64,000 nt of DNA, taken from NCBI RefSeq assembly GCF_041714655.1, contig NZ_CP168219.1, forward strand, positions 558,001-622,000. Reading direction: 5' to 3'. The translations under genes were made by a program, and so were the position numbers. This document shows, piece after piece, positions 18,665 through 27,354 of this stretch (position 1 is its first letter; every line of letters starts with the position of its first letter). Source of the stretch: Pseudoroseicyclus_A sp041714655 (lineage in GTDB: Bacteria; Pseudomonadota; Alphaproteobacteria; Rhodobacterales; Rhodobacteraceae). Below the pieces are notes generated by a model that saw nothing but the letters and a program-made list of their open reading frames with translations, had not been told where the DNA came from and did not search any database.

Positions 18665-19492
18665 TCAACGATCCGCTTTTGCCGCGCCCGAGAGCTGGTA
18701 GGTCGCCGGGATCCAGCGGAAGCCCGTGCCCCGCCGCTCGACGAAGCCGGCGCAGGGGAAGGGCATGTGATAGCCGATCACCGGCAGCCGCTCGTCCGCC
18801 GCCATGCCGAGAAGCCGGTGCCGGGTCGAGGCCGCCAGGAGCTTGTCATGGTCGAAGCCGACCACCCAGTCGGGATGCGCCAGCGAGAAGACATGGTGGT
18901 TCGCCGTGTCGACCATGTGGAAGAGCCGCGCGCCGCCGCTTTCGATCATGAAGGCCATGTGGCCGGGCGTATGGCCATAGGCCTCGACCGCGGTCACGCC
19001 CGGCACCACCTCCGCCCCCGGCTCGATGAACTCGAAGCGCTCGGCGAGCGGGCGGACCTTGCCCTCGAAGGGCGCGTAATCTGCGGCGGACCAATGGGCC
19101 CATTCGACGCCGCCGGTCACATAGGCCGCATCGGGGAAGGTGACGGAGCCGTCCTCGCCGCCGAGCCCGCCCACATGGTCGCCATGCATATGGGTGAGGA
19201 CGACGATGTCGATCTCCCCCGGGGCGAGCCCGGCCTCGGCGAGGGCACCGGTGATCTGCCCGGGGTTGAGCGCGGCGTCGAACAGAGCGGTCTGTCCTGC
19301 GGAGCGGATGACCACCGGCGAGAAGGACGAGACAGACCGGTCCGTCGGCACGAAATCCGCCTCCGCCGCGGCGGCGAAGGTGGCGTCATCGACATCCTGC
19401 CCGAAGGTCTTGTGCGGATCCTCGGTGGGGAAGGCGGCGGCGCCGAGGACGATGACCTCGATCTCGCCGATCTGGTAGCGCTTGTGGGGCAT
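18665..19492 (-). CDS. MBL-fold metallo-hydrolase
   Basis: This 275-residue protein has the metallo-beta-lactamase zinc motif HMHGDH near residue 110 and the later ligands H in GHTPGHMAF and D in FHMVDTANHH. No signal peptide is present, so it acts in the cytoplasm. The general arrangement (EIEVIVLGAAAFP ... FDAALNPGQI) resembles quorum-quenching-lactonase or glyoxalase II-like hydrolases, but the substrate cannot be assigned. Confidence 0.88.
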   Translation of the reverse strand: MPHKRYQIGEIEVIVLGAAAFPTEDPHKTFGQDVDDATFAAAAEADFVPTDRSVSSFSPVVIRSAGQTALFDAALNPGQITGALAEAGLAPGEIDIVVLTHMHGDHVGGLGGEDGSVTFPDAAYVTGGVEWAHWSAADYAPFEGKVRPLAERFEFIEPGAEVVPGVTAVEAYGHTPGHMAFMIESGGARLFHMVDTANHHVFSLAHPDWVVGFDHDKLLAASTRHRLLGMAADERLPVIGYHMPFPCAGFVERRGTGFRWIPATYQLSGAAKADR

Positions 19493-19510
19493 CGGGGGCT
19501 CCTGTTGCTG

Positions 19511-19581
19511 GCGGGGGTGGGGGCGCTGCCCCCGTCGGCCCGGGGGCCGCGTCCCCCCGGTCTATCTGAAAGACAGCGAGG
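19511..19581 (+). repeat. Dispersed intergenic repeat, copy G (diverged)
   Basis: GGGGGC-GCT-GCCCCC and CGGGGGCCGCGTCCCCCCG hairpins are followed by GTCTATCTGAAAGACAG, which replaces the usual tail. It fills the gap between the MBL gene start and the end of the zincin gene. Membership is by structure and position more than base identity. Confidence 0.5.
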
Positions 19582-19587
19582 GGGGCG

Positions 19588-19980
19588 TCAGGTCCACCAC
19601 TCGTCGATTTTCGCGATATCGTCGTCGGACCAGCCGAAATGATGCGCGAATTCGTGGATCGTCACATGGGCGACCAGCGCGGCGAGCGTCACGTCGCCGC
19701 GCTCCGCCCATTCATCGAGGATCGGCCGGCGGAAGAGCCAGACGGTGTCGGGCCCCGCCGGCTGGTCGAAGGCGCTTTTCTGCGTCAGCGGGATGCCGTC
19801 ATAGAGGCCCGAGAGCTCGAAGGGCTCCGCCTCCATGTCCTTCAGGATGTCATCCGGCGCGAACTCCACCACCCGCAGGGCCACCTCGGCGGCGCGGGCG
19901 CGGAACGCCTCGGGCAGCGCCGCCACCACCTGACGGGCCGCCTCCTCGATCTCGTCGCAGCTCGGGGCCATCCACTCCAT
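19588..19980 (-). CDS. Small zincin-like metallopeptidase family protein
   Basis: This 130-residue protein belongs to the short bacterial zincins with a C-terminal HExxH: HVTIHEFAHHFGWSDDDIAKID, with HEFAH as the zinc site. The preceding stretch DTVWLFRRPILDEWAERGDVTLAALVAH fits the same family. The ATG at 19980 gives the family's usual length; the much longer open frame upstream overlaps gltX and is not real. It is divergent from gltX, with 42 bases between start codons. The peptide substrate is unknown. Confidence 0.85.
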   Translation of the reverse strand: MEWMAPSCDEIEEAARQVVAALPEAFRARAAEVALRVVEFAPDDILKDMEAEPFELSGLYDGIPLTQKSAFDQPAGPDTVWLFRRPILDEWAERGDVTLAALVAHVTIHEFAHHFGWSDDDIAKIDEWWT

Positions 19981-20022
19981 GCTCTGCGATATGGACAAGA
20001 CCGGCCCCTTGTGAAAGAGGCG

Positions 20023-21357
20023 ATGGCCATGACAACGACCCGTTTTGCCCCTTCTCCGACCGGCTGGCTGCATATCGGCAACCTGCGTGCGGCGCTCTTC
20101 AACTATGCCATCGCGCGTCAGTCCGGCGGCACGTTCATCCTGCGCATCGACGACACCGACGCCGAGCGCTCGAAGCCCGAGTTCATCGAGGGCATCTTCG
20201 AGGATCTGGGCTGGCTGGGCCTCTCCTGGGACCGGGTCGAGAAGCAATCCGACCGGCTGGACCGCTACATGGCGGCCAAGGAGAAGCTCATCGGCATGGG
20301 CCGGCTCTACGAGTGCTTCGAGACGCCGGTGGAGCTCGACCTCAAGCGCAAGAAGCAGCTGAACATGGGCAAGCCGCCGGTCTATGACCGCGCGGCGCTG
20401 GAGCTTTCGGACGAAGAGAAGGATCGCCTCCGCGCCGAACGCGGCGGCTCGCACTGGCGGTTCCTCCTCGACCGCGAGCGGATCGAGTGGGAGGACGGGA
20501 TCCTGGGGCCTATCTCCATCGATGCCGCCTCCGTCTCCGACCCGGTGCTCATCAAGGATTCCGGCCAGGTGCTCTACACGCTGGCTTCGGTGGTGGATGA
20601 CGTCGAGATGGGCGTGACGGACATCGTCCGCGGCTCCGACCATGTCACCAACACCGCGACGCAGATCCAGATCATCGAGGCTTTGGGCGGCACGGTCCCC
20701 CGCTTCGCCCACCATTCGCTGCTGACCGGGCCGGAGGGCGAGGCGCTCTCGAAGCGGCTCGGCACCCTGTCGCTCCGCGACCTCCGCGCCGAGGGCATCG
20801 CGCCGGAGGCGGTGATCAGCCTCATGGCGCGGCTCGGCTCGTCGGAGCCGGTGGAGCTGCGCGCCTCGATCGACGAGGTCGTGGCGGGCTTCAAGCTCGA
20901 CACCTTCGGCCCCGCGCCGACCAAGTTCGACAAGGCCGACCTCGGGCCACTGACCGCCCGCGTCCTCGCCGCGCGGCCCTATCAAGAGGTGGCGGAGGCC
21001 ATCGCCGATGCCGGCGTGCCGGCCGATCTCGGCCCCCGCTTCTGGGAGATGGTGCGCGAGAACATCGCCACCATGGGCGACCTCGCCCCCTGGTGGGAGG
21101 TGATCTCCACCGGCCGCGCCGGGCGCGCCGAGGCGGAAGACGAAGCCTTCGTCACCGAAGCGTTCTCGCTCCTCGGCGAGCCGCCCTACGGGCCGGAGAC
21201 CTGGGGGGAGTGGACCGCCGCCGTCAAGGAGGCCTCCGGCCGCAAGGGCAAGGGCCTTTTCATGCCGCTCCGCCGGGCCGTCACCGGCCGCGACCGGGGG
21301 CCGGAGATGGCCGACCTCCTGCCGCTCATGCAGGTGAAGCCGGGGCTGAAGGGCTAG
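20023..21357 (+). CDS. gltX: Glutamyl-tRNA synthetase
   Basis: This 444-residue class I synthetase charges tRNA with glutamate. The HIGH-type motif is in RFAPSPTGWLHIGNLRAALF, near the N-terminus. Other landmarks are FILRIDDTDAERSKPEF, GSDHVTNTATQIQI and the KMSKS-type motif ALSKRLG. The ATG at 20023 follows AAAGAGG; a second in-frame ATG lies six bases on. At about 440 residues it is the shorter of the GluRS types seen in alphaproteobacteria, which often have two, one devoted to tRNA-Gln. It converges on the antiporter gene with eight bases between stops. Confidence 0.95.
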   Translation: MAMTTTRFAPSPTGWLHIGNLRAALFNYAIARQSGGTFILRIDDTDAERSKPEFIEGIFEDLGWLGLSWDRVEKQSDRLDRYMAAKEKLIGMGRLYECFETPVELDLKRKKQLNMGKPPVYDRAALELSDEEKDRLRAERGGSHWRFLLDRERIEWEDGILGPISIDAASVSDPVLIKDSGQVLYTLASVVDDVEMGVTDIVRGSDHVTNTATQIQIIEALGGTVPRFAHHSLLTGPEGEALSKRLGTLSLRDLRAEGIAPEAVISLMARLGSSEPVELRASIDEVVAGFKLDTFGPAPTKFDKADLGPLTARVLAARPYQEVAEAIADAGVPADLGPRFWEMVRENIATMGDLAPWWEVISTGRAGRAEAEDEAFVTEAFSLLGEPPYGPETWGEWTAAVKEASGRKGKGLFMPLRRAVTGRDRGPEMADLLPLMQVKPGLKG

Positions 21358-21365
21358 CGGCAGGG

Positions 21366-22397
21366 CTAGCGGGCGAAGACCTCGACCGCCACCGCGCAGG
21401 CGTAGATGGCGATCATCAGAAGGCTCTCGATGCCGATGCGCGCCGGGCCCTTGCGCTGCCTGAGGATCAGCCCGCCGAGCAGCACGGCCGTCATCAGCAT
21501 CCCCGTCGCCAGCCAGTACAGGTCGTTCGGCCCCACGGCGGCGTAGATCGAGCCGTCGCGATAGGCGATGTCCGAGAAGGTGATGAAGAGCGTGTCGAAG
21601 GTGTTGCCGCCGATGATGCCGCCGACCGCCAGTTGCAGCGCGCCGCGGCGCACGGCGACCAGCGTCGTCACCAGCTCCGGCAGCGAGGTCACCACGGCGG
21701 TTCCCAGCGCGCCGACGAGGCTCGACGACAGCGCAAAGCGCGTGATCATCTCGCCGCCCGCCTGGGCGATCACCCAACCGCAGCCGCCCATGATGGCGAC
21801 GAGCCCCGCGAAGGCCAGCGCCGGGCGGAGGATTGAGCGCCCCGCCTCGCCCGAGTCCGCCGGGTCGTCATGGCGGGTGTCCGTCGTCTCCACCGGCCGC
21901 CACATGGGCGACTCGCGCACGTTGCTCGCGAGCTTCACCCCCGCCAGATAGGCGAGGAAGAGCACGATGGAGACGGGATGGACGCCGAAATAGGCGATGT
22001 CCGGCCCGGCGATGGCGGCGATCGGCAGGCTGAGCAGCACCAGAAGCATTACCGCCTGGAAGAGGTTCGCCGGCTCGGCGGCGGCATGTTCCAGATTGGC
22101 GCGCTTGTAGAGAAGATCGGCCAGGGCGAGGAACAGCGTCTGCGCGGCGATGCCGCCGACGGCGTTCGAGAGCGCGAAGCTCGCATCCCCCGAGGCCGCG
22201 GCGCTGATCGAGACGACGACGCCGGAGAGCGAGGTCGCTCCCCCGAGGATGATGCCGCCGGCCATGGCCTCGCCCATCCGCGTCCGGTCGGCGATCACGT
22301 CGGCGAGCCCGGTGGCGCGGATCGAGGCGGCGATCACGGCGGCCCCCGCCAGCGCGAAGAGCGCCAAGATCAGCCACATCGACATATCGGTCATCAT
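21366..22397 (-). CDS. CaCA-superfamily sodium/calcium exchanger-like antiporter
   Basis: This 343-residue membrane protein has about ten helices in two homologous halves. The alpha repeats of the cation/Ca2+ exchangers are visible: ATSLSGVVVSISAAASGDASFALSNAVGG in the first half and GTAVVTSLPELVTTLVAVRRGALQLAVGGIIGGNTFDTLF in the second, the latter containing the ion-binding SLPE acid. It would exchange a cation for protons or sodium across the inner membrane. The start at 22397 is the first of two consecutive ATGs. Ion specificity is not visible. Confidence 0.9.
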   Translation of the reverse strand: MMTDMSMWLILALFALAGAAVIAASIRATGLADVIADRTRMGEAMAGGIILGGATSLSGVVVSISAAASGDASFALSNAVGGIAAQTLFLALADLLYKRANLEHAAAEPANLFQAVMLLVLLSLPIAAIAGPDIAYFGVHPVSIVLFLAYLAGVKLASNVRESPMWRPVETTDTRHDDPADSGEAGRSILRPALAFAGLVAIMGGCGWVIAQAGGEMITRFALSSSLVGALGTAVVTSLPELVTTLVAVRRGALQLAVGGIIGGNTFDTLFITFSDIAYRDGSIYAAVGPNDLYWLATGMLMTAVLLGGLILRQRKGPARIGIESLLMIAIYACAVAVEVFAR

Positions 22398-22504
22398 CCT
22401 GCCGCCCCTTCCCTCGCGTCTCCCCCTTGAGGGAACGGAGCGGGCGCCAAGTGTGTTCCATCCAGCGACAGGCTCGACGCCCGGGCTATTGACGAGGGAC
22501 AAAA

Positions 22505-22855
22505 ATGGCAAAGATCACCTTCTCCAACATCGGCCAGGCCATCTTGCCGGATATCGACGGCGGCCCCTCGCGAGAGGAGCGTCTGGTGCCGCTCGCCTAT
22601 GCCGGCGGGATGCTCGCCATCGGCGCCGCGCTGCTGCTCGCCCGCCCCGGCATCGGCGAGGTCCCCGAGGCGAGCCCCCTCGGCCATGCGCCCCGCCGCG
22701 GCCGGCTCCGCCGGGCGGCCCATTGGGCGCGCGACGGGCTGCAGAGCTTCGCGCCGACGAATGTCACCGACAGCCTCGGCCGCTCTCTGGTGATCGGCGG
22801 CGCCGCCCTCCTCCTCACCCGCCTCCTCGACGAGGTGGCCGGCCCCGAGGACTGA
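22505..22855 (+). CDS. Small membrane protein of unknown function
   Basis: This 116-residue protein has two hydrophobic segments, about 28-46 (PLAYAGGMLAIGAALLLA) and 93-108 (SLVIGGAALLLTRLL), with an arginine-rich stretch between them. No family was recognised. It is divergent from the antiporter, with 107 bases between starts. Repeat D starts five bases after its stop codon. Confidence 0.65.
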   Translation: MAKITFSNIGQAILPDIDGGPSREERLVPLAYAGGMLAIGAALLLARPGIGEVPEASPLGHAPRRGRLRRAAHWARDGLQSFAPTNVTDSLGRSLVIGGAALLLTRLLDEVAGPED

Positions 22856-22860
22856 TCCGC

Positions 22861-22950
22861 CTTTCATCTGGCCATAAATATGCCGGGGGTGTGGGGGCAG
22901 AGCCCCCACCGCACCAAAGGAAATGCGCCTTCAGGCGCCCCTTTGAGCAG
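22861..22950 (-). repeat. Dispersed intergenic repeat, copy D (full length, overlaps a coding end)
   Basis: The minus strand reads GGGGCGCCTGAAGGCGC, a linker, GGTGGGGGC-TCT-GCCCCCAC, ACCCCCGGCATATT and the tail TATGGCCAGATGAAAG. It starts five bases after the stop of the plus-strand gene. Its first hairpin contains the last codons and TGA stop of the convergent gene ending at 22931. Confidence 0.85.
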
Positions 22951-23458
22951 CCAGCAGACGATCCACCAGCCCGGTCAGCGCCGGCGACTGCGGATGCGCC
23001 CGCGGATAGATCGGCGCCGCGCGGTCGTCGATCACCGGCCGCGCCCAGCCGTCCGTCGTCTCGAAGAAATGCCGGGCGCCCGCTTCGCCGAATTCCTCCG
23101 CGAAGCCATGCACCACGACGTCGAGATAGCTGAGGAGGATCGGCTGCCGCTCGCCGGGAGGCGAGGCATTGTCTGCCGCGACGCGATAGAAAGTCAGCCC
23201 CGCCGCGTGATCGTGGCGGAGGTAGGCGCCCTCGCGGGCGTCGAGCGCCTCCCAGGAGGCTTGCGGCACCACGGCGGCGAGCCCGAGGATCTCCCCCGGG
23301 CCTTCCGTCACCGAAAGATAGGCCACTTCGCGCAGGCGCGTGCCCTGCCAGTGGCGGCGAAAGCCGGGCAGCTCGGCGGGTTCGGCCTCGGCATGATCAT
23401 GCGTGAGCCGGTTCACGAGGCTGCCGTAGCCGAAGATGCGGCGGAATGGAGCAGTCAT
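22931..23458 (-). CDS. Gamma-glutamylcyclotransferase-like protein
   Basis: This 175-residue protein has the AIG2/GGCT fold signature YGSLVN near the N-terminus and the putative catalytic glutamate in EALDAREGAYLRHD. Such enzymes release 5-oxoproline from gamma-glutamyl peptides or glutathione-like substrates. Its ATG at 23458 overlaps the stop of the ABC permease (ATGA), so it is the last gene of the ABC operon. The final residues AQRGA and the stop lie inside repeat D, so the C-terminus may have been altered by the repeat. Confidence 0.82.
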   Translation of the reverse strand: MTAPFRRIFGYGSLVNRLTHDHAEAEPAELPGFRRHWQGTRLREVAYLSVTEGPGEILGLAAVVPQASWEALDAREGAYLRHDHAAGLTFYRVAADNASPPGERQPILLSYLDVVVHGFAEEFGEAGARHFFETTDGWARPVIDDRAAPIYPRAHPQSPALTGLVDRLLAAQRGA

Positions 23459-25974
23459 TCCCGGGCTCTTAGCACCTGAGCAGGGCGGGCGGCCAGCGGG
23501 CGGAGCGCGAAGACGAGGCCTGCGAGCAGCGAGGCGAGCGCGCCGAAGGCGGTTATGAAGAGCGCATTGCCCCAGACGGGCACGAACTCCGTCTCCATCA
23601 GCCGCGCCATCACCGCCCAGCCGCCGGCGACGCCGGCGATGAGCGCCACGATCCCGGCGGAGAGGCCGAGGAGCGAGGCGCGGAGCGCGAAGCTCCAAAG
23701 GATCCGCGCGCGGCTGGCGCCGAGCGTTTTGAGGAGCGCCGCCTCCCACGCCCGCTGCCGCTCGCCCGCCGAGGCGGCGCCGATCAGGACGAGAAAGCCC
23801 GTCAGCAGCGTCACGGCGGCGCCGTAGCGCGTGGCGGCGGCGATGCCGCCGAGGAGTCGCGCCGCCTCCTCCACCGCCTCGCGAATCGAGATCGCGGTGA
23901 TGTTGGGATAGGCATTGGCGAGATCGCGGAGGATCGCGGCCTCCGCCGCCTCCTCCGCATAAACCGTGGCGATGAAGCTGTGGGGCGCGCCGGCGAGGGC
24001 CGAGGGGTTCATCGACATGACGAAGCCCATGCCGGCGCCGGAGAAATCGACGTCCCTGAACGAGGTCACCTCGCCGGAGAACTCCCGGCCGAGGATGTTC
24101 ATGGTGACCCGGTCACCTAACACCAGCCCGATCTCCTCCGCCTCCTGCGCGGAGAAGGAGATCTGCGGCGGGCCGTCGTAATCCTCCGGCCACCATTCGC
24201 CCGCCGTCACGGTCGTCCGCTCCGGGACACTCGCGGAATAGGTGAGGCCGCGGTCGGAGCGCAGCACCCAATGGGGCGGCAGTTCAGAGGCGGGCACGTC
24301 GTTGATGGCGGTGATCATGCCGCGGAGCATGGGGGCGGCGTCGACGCGGCTCACCGCTGGGTCGCCGTCCAGCCGCGCCATGAAGCCCTCCATCTGATCC
24401 GGCTGGATGTCGATGAAGAAGTAGGAGGGCGCGACCTCGGGCAGCTCGCCGGTGATCGCCCGGCGCATGTTGCCGTCGATCTGCCCGACCGCCGCCAGCA
24501 CCGCGAGGCCAAGCCCGAGGGCGAGCACGGTCGAGACGGTCTCGCCCCCCCGCGCCCCCACCGCGCCTAAGGCCAGCCGCAGGGCCGGGCGGCCGCGGGC
24601 GGGGCGGGCGAGCCGGCGGGCCAGCCACCGCAGGCCAAGGGCGGCCAGCGCCAGGATGCCGAGCGCGAAGGCGATGCCGCCCGCCGCCCAGAGCGTCAGC
24701 TCGGCGCTGCCGGAGAGCCAGGCGGCGGAGCCGACGAGCGCGGCGACGAGCAGCGCCGTCGCCAGAAGGTAGCGCGGCCGGGGCAGGCGGGCGCCGGCGC
24801 CCGCGTCGCGGAAGAGCGCGGCGGGGCCGACCTCCTCCGTCCGCGCCAGCGGCCAGAGCGTGAAGATCAGCGCGGTGAGCGCGCCGTAGAGGGCCGCCTC
24901 GGCCAGCGGGCCGGGGTAGATCGCGAAGGTCGCGGGGATCGGCAGCGCGTCGCTGAGGAAGGGCGCCAGCACCAGCGGCAGGGCGGCGCCTATGATCAGC
25001 CCGAGCGCGATGCCGAGCGCCGCCAGCGCGCCGATCTGCAGGAGGTAGGTGACGAAGACCGTCCCCCGGCTGGCCCCCAGCGAGCGCAGCGTCGCGATCG
25101 TCGCCGTCTTGGCGCCGAGATAGGCGCGCACGGCCGACGAGATGCCGACCCCGCCGACGGCGAGGCCGGCGAGCCCCATGAGGATCAGGAAGGCCGCCAG
25201 CCGCTCGACGAATTCCTCGGCGCCGGAGGCACCGCTCCGGCTGTCTTCCCAGCGCATCCCGGCCTCGCGGAAGCGCTCCTCCGCCTCGGAGCGAAGCGCG
25301 GCGAGGTCGCTGCCTTCGGGCAGGCGCAGGCGGTACTTCGTCTCGAAAAGCGTGCCCTCGGCCAGAAGGCCGGAGCCGGCGAGGCTCTCGGTCAGGACGA
25401 TGGTCTTCGGGCCGAAGCCGAAGCCGCCGGCGGCATTGTCGGGGTAGCTGTCGAGGATGGCGGAGAGCCGCAGCTCCTGCTCGCCGAGGCGGAAGGTATC
25501 GCCCGGGGCGAGGCCCAGCCGGTCGGCGAGGAGCCGCTCCATCACGGCGCCCGGCAGGTCTCCCGGCGCCAGCGCCTCCGCCAGCGGCATGGCGGGGTCG
25601 AGCGTGACGGCGCCGATCAGCGGATAGTCGTCATCGACGGCATGGACCTCGGTCAAGGCCCGCTCGGTGGCCTCGCCCTCGCCGATGGTGGCGAGGGAGC
25701 GGAACTCGACCATGGTCGAGCGGGCCAGGGCGATGTCGTCCATGAAGGCGAGCTCGTCCTCATCGGCGAAGCGGTAGGTGAAGGTCATCTCGGCATCGCC
25801 GCCGAGCAGCCGGGCGCCCTCCGATTCCAGCCCCGCCGTGATCGCGGCGCGGACGGAGCCCAATGCGGCGATGGCCGCGACGCCGAGCGCCAGGCAGGCG
25901 AGGAAGATGGCGAAGCCGCGGAGCCCACCCCGCAGCTCGCGCCGCGCCAGCCTTGCGGCCTGGGGCAGGCTCAC
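23455..25974 (-). CDS. ABC transporter permease, YbbP-like, FtsX domains
   Basis: This 839-residue membrane protein has a first helix (GFAIFLACLALGVAAIAALGS), a large periplasmic domain, then two FtsX/MacB-type permease blocks (about 260-390 and 720-830) with a further helical pair between. FtsX-type repeats are seen in LASLGASRGTVFVTYLLQ-like and LKTLGASRARILWSFALR segments, the coupling helices that meet the ATPase. It is the permease of an exporter or lipoprotein/envelope mechanotransmission system. Its start overlaps the ATPase gene's stop by four bases. Confidence 0.9.
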   Translation of the reverse strand: MSLPQAARLARRELRGGLRGFAIFLACLALGVAAIAALGSVRAAITAGLESEGARLLGGDAEMTFTYRFADEDELAFMDDIALARSTMVEFRSLATIGEGEATERALTEVHAVDDDYPLIGAVTLDPAMPLAEALAPGDLPGAVMERLLADRLGLAPGDTFRLGEQELRLSAILDSYPDNAAGGFGFGPKTIVLTESLAGSGLLAEGTLFETKYRLRLPEGSDLAALRSEAEERFREAGMRWEDSRSGASGAEEFVERLAAFLILMGLAGLAVGGVGISSAVRAYLGAKTATIATLRSLGASRGTVFVTYLLQIGALAALGIALGLIIGAALPLVLAPFLSDALPIPATFAIYPGPLAEAALYGALTALIFTLWPLARTEEVGPAALFRDAGAGARLPRPRYLLATALLVAALVGSAAWLSGSAELTLWAAGGIAFALGILALAALGLRWLARRLARPARGRPALRLALGAVGARGGETVSTVLALGLGLAVLAAVGQIDGNMRRAITGELPEVAPSYFFIDIQPDQMEGFMARLDGDPAVSRVDAAPMLRGMITAINDVPASELPPHWVLRSDRGLTYSASVPERTTVTAGEWWPEDYDGPPQISFSAQEAEEIGLVLGDRVTMNILGREFSGEVTSFRDVDFSGAGMGFVMSMNPSALAGAPHSFIATVYAEEAAEAAILRDLANAYPNITAISIREAVEEAARLLGGIAAATRYGAAVTLLTGFLVLIGAASAGERQRAWEAALLKTLGASRARILWSFALRASLLGLSAGIVALIAGVAGGWAVMARLMETEFVPVWGNALFITAFGALASLLAGLVFALRPLAARPAQVLRARE

Positions 25975-26654
25975 GCCGGCGCCCCGACCGCCAGCCGCCC
26001 GTCATGGAGCGGCACCGTGCGGTCGCAGCGCTCGGCCAGCTCGGGCGCATGGGTCACCATGATGAGCGTGGCGCCGTGCCGGTCGCGGAGAGAGAAGAGC
26101 AGGTCCATCACCTGTGCGCCGGTGGCGGCGTCGAGATTGCCCGTCGGCTCGTCGGCGAGGAGCAGCCGCGGCCGCGTCACCGAGGCGCGGGCCAGCGCCA
26201 CGCGCTGCTGCTCGCCGCCGGAGAGCTGGCTCGGGTAATGCCCGGCGCGCTGGCCGAGGCCGACGGCCTCCAGCTCCGCCTCCGCCCGGGCGAAGGCGTC
26301 CTTCGCGCCGGCGAGCTCGAGGGGCGTCGCGACATTCTCGAGCGCGGTCATGGTGGGAATGAGGTGGAAGCTCTGGAAGACGACCCCCATATTATCCCTG
26401 CGGAAGCGGGCGAGGGCGTCTTCGCCGAGGGGCGTCAGATCCTGCCCCAAGGCCCTGATCCGCCCTGATGTGGCGCGTTCCAGCCCGCCCATGAGCATGA
26501 GGAGTGACGATTTGCCAGACCCGCTCGGCCCGATGAGCCCCAGCGTTTCCCCCGCCTGCACCTCCATCGAGATGCCCTTGAGGATCTCCACCCGCCCCGC
26601 ATTGGCCATCAGTGAAAAGGTCACGTCGGTGAGGCTGAGGGCGGGGTCGGTCAT
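25971..26654 (-). CDS. ABC transporter ATP-binding protein, YbbA/LolD-like
   Basis: This 227-residue ATPase has Walker A GPSGSGKSS near residue 41, the Q loop in VFQSFHLIPTMTALENV, the signature LSGGEQQRVALARA, Walker B LLLADEPTGNLD and the H-loop VTHAPEL. The insert pattern matches the MacB/LolD/YbbA group that pairs with FtsX-like permeases. The start is at 26654. The arylesterase gene is divergent and its likely upstream start overlaps this gene's first codons. The ybbA-ybbP and tesA-like esterase neighbourhood is widely conserved in bacteria. Confidence 0.93.
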   Translation of the reverse strand: MTDPALSLTDVTFSLMANAGRVEILKGISMEVQAGETLGLIGPSGSGKSSLLMLMGGLERATSGRIRALGQDLTPLGEDALARFRRDNMGVVFQSFHLIPTMTALENVATPLELAGAKDAFARAEAELEAVGLGQRAGHYPSQLSGGEQQRVALARASVTRPRLLLADEPTGNLDAATGAQVMDLLFSLRDRHGATLIMVTHAPELAERCDRTVPLHDGRLAVGAPA

Positions 26655-27351
26655 CGCAGATTTCCTCCGGGCGGCGCGTGGCCTTGCATATGGGGGGCGG
26701 CGCGGCATCCGCAACCTCGCCGCAGGGCTCGCGATCGTCGCAGGGGGCTTTGCCCCGGCCCATGCCGAAGACGTGATCCTCGCCTTCGGCGATTCGCTCA
26801 CCGCAGGCTACGGCCTGCCGGTTGAGGAGGGGTTCGTGCCGCAGCTCGAGGCCTGGCTCCGCGAGGCCGGCGCCGATGTGCGCGTGCTGAACGGCGGCGT
26901 CTCAGGCGACACGACGGCCATGGGGCGCGCGCGGCTCGGCTGGGCGCTGGGCGACGGGCCGGACCTGATGATCCTCACCCTCGGCGCCAATGACATGCTG
27001 CGCGGGATGGACCCGGCCGACGCGCGCGACAATCTCGAGGCGATGATCGAGGAGGCGGAGGCTTCGGGCGCCCGCGTGCTGCTCGTCGGCATGAGCGCCG
27101 CGGGCAATTACGGCGCTGGCTACCGCGAGGCCTTCGACGGCATGTATCCGGCGCTGGCCGAGGCGCATGGGCTGACGCTCTACGGCGATTTCTTCGCGCC
27201 GCTCCTCGGAGCGGATCTCGAAAGCGCGCGGGAGGAGTATATCCAGCCCGACGGGCTCCACCCCAATGCGGCGGGCGTGGCGCGCATCGTCGAGGGGCTC
27301 GGCCCCGTGGTGCTGGACGAGCTGGCGGAGCTGCCGGGCGGCGCGGGCTGA
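26629..27351 (+). CDS. Arylesterase / lysophospholipase-like SGNH hydrolase (TesA type), start uncertain
   Basis: This GDSL/SGNH hydrolase has block I ILAFGDSLTAGYGLP, block II GGVSGDTT, block III LGANDMLRG and the catalytic DGLHPN near the C-terminus. A signal-peptide-like core (LAAGLAIVAGGFAPAHA) indicates export to the periplasm. The start is a problem: the only in-frame candidates near the signal are GTG at 26629 and TTG at 26602, both inside the divergent ABC gene. An ATG at 26690 is out of frame by one base at a run of six Gs. The stop is three bases before the SRAP start. Confidence 0.82.
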   Translation: MRLRAGSVIADFLRAARGLAYGGRRGIRNLAAGLAIVAGGFAPAHAEDVILAFGDSLTAGYGLPVEEGFVPQLEAWLREAGADVRVLNGGVSGDTTAMGRARLGWALGDGPDLMILTLGANDMLRGMDPADARDNLEAMIEEAEASGARVLLVGMSAAGNYGAGYREAFDGMYPALAEAHGLTLYGDFFAPLLGADLESAREEYIQPDGLHPNAAGVARIVEGLGPVVLDELAELPGGAG

Positions 27352-27354
27352 CCC

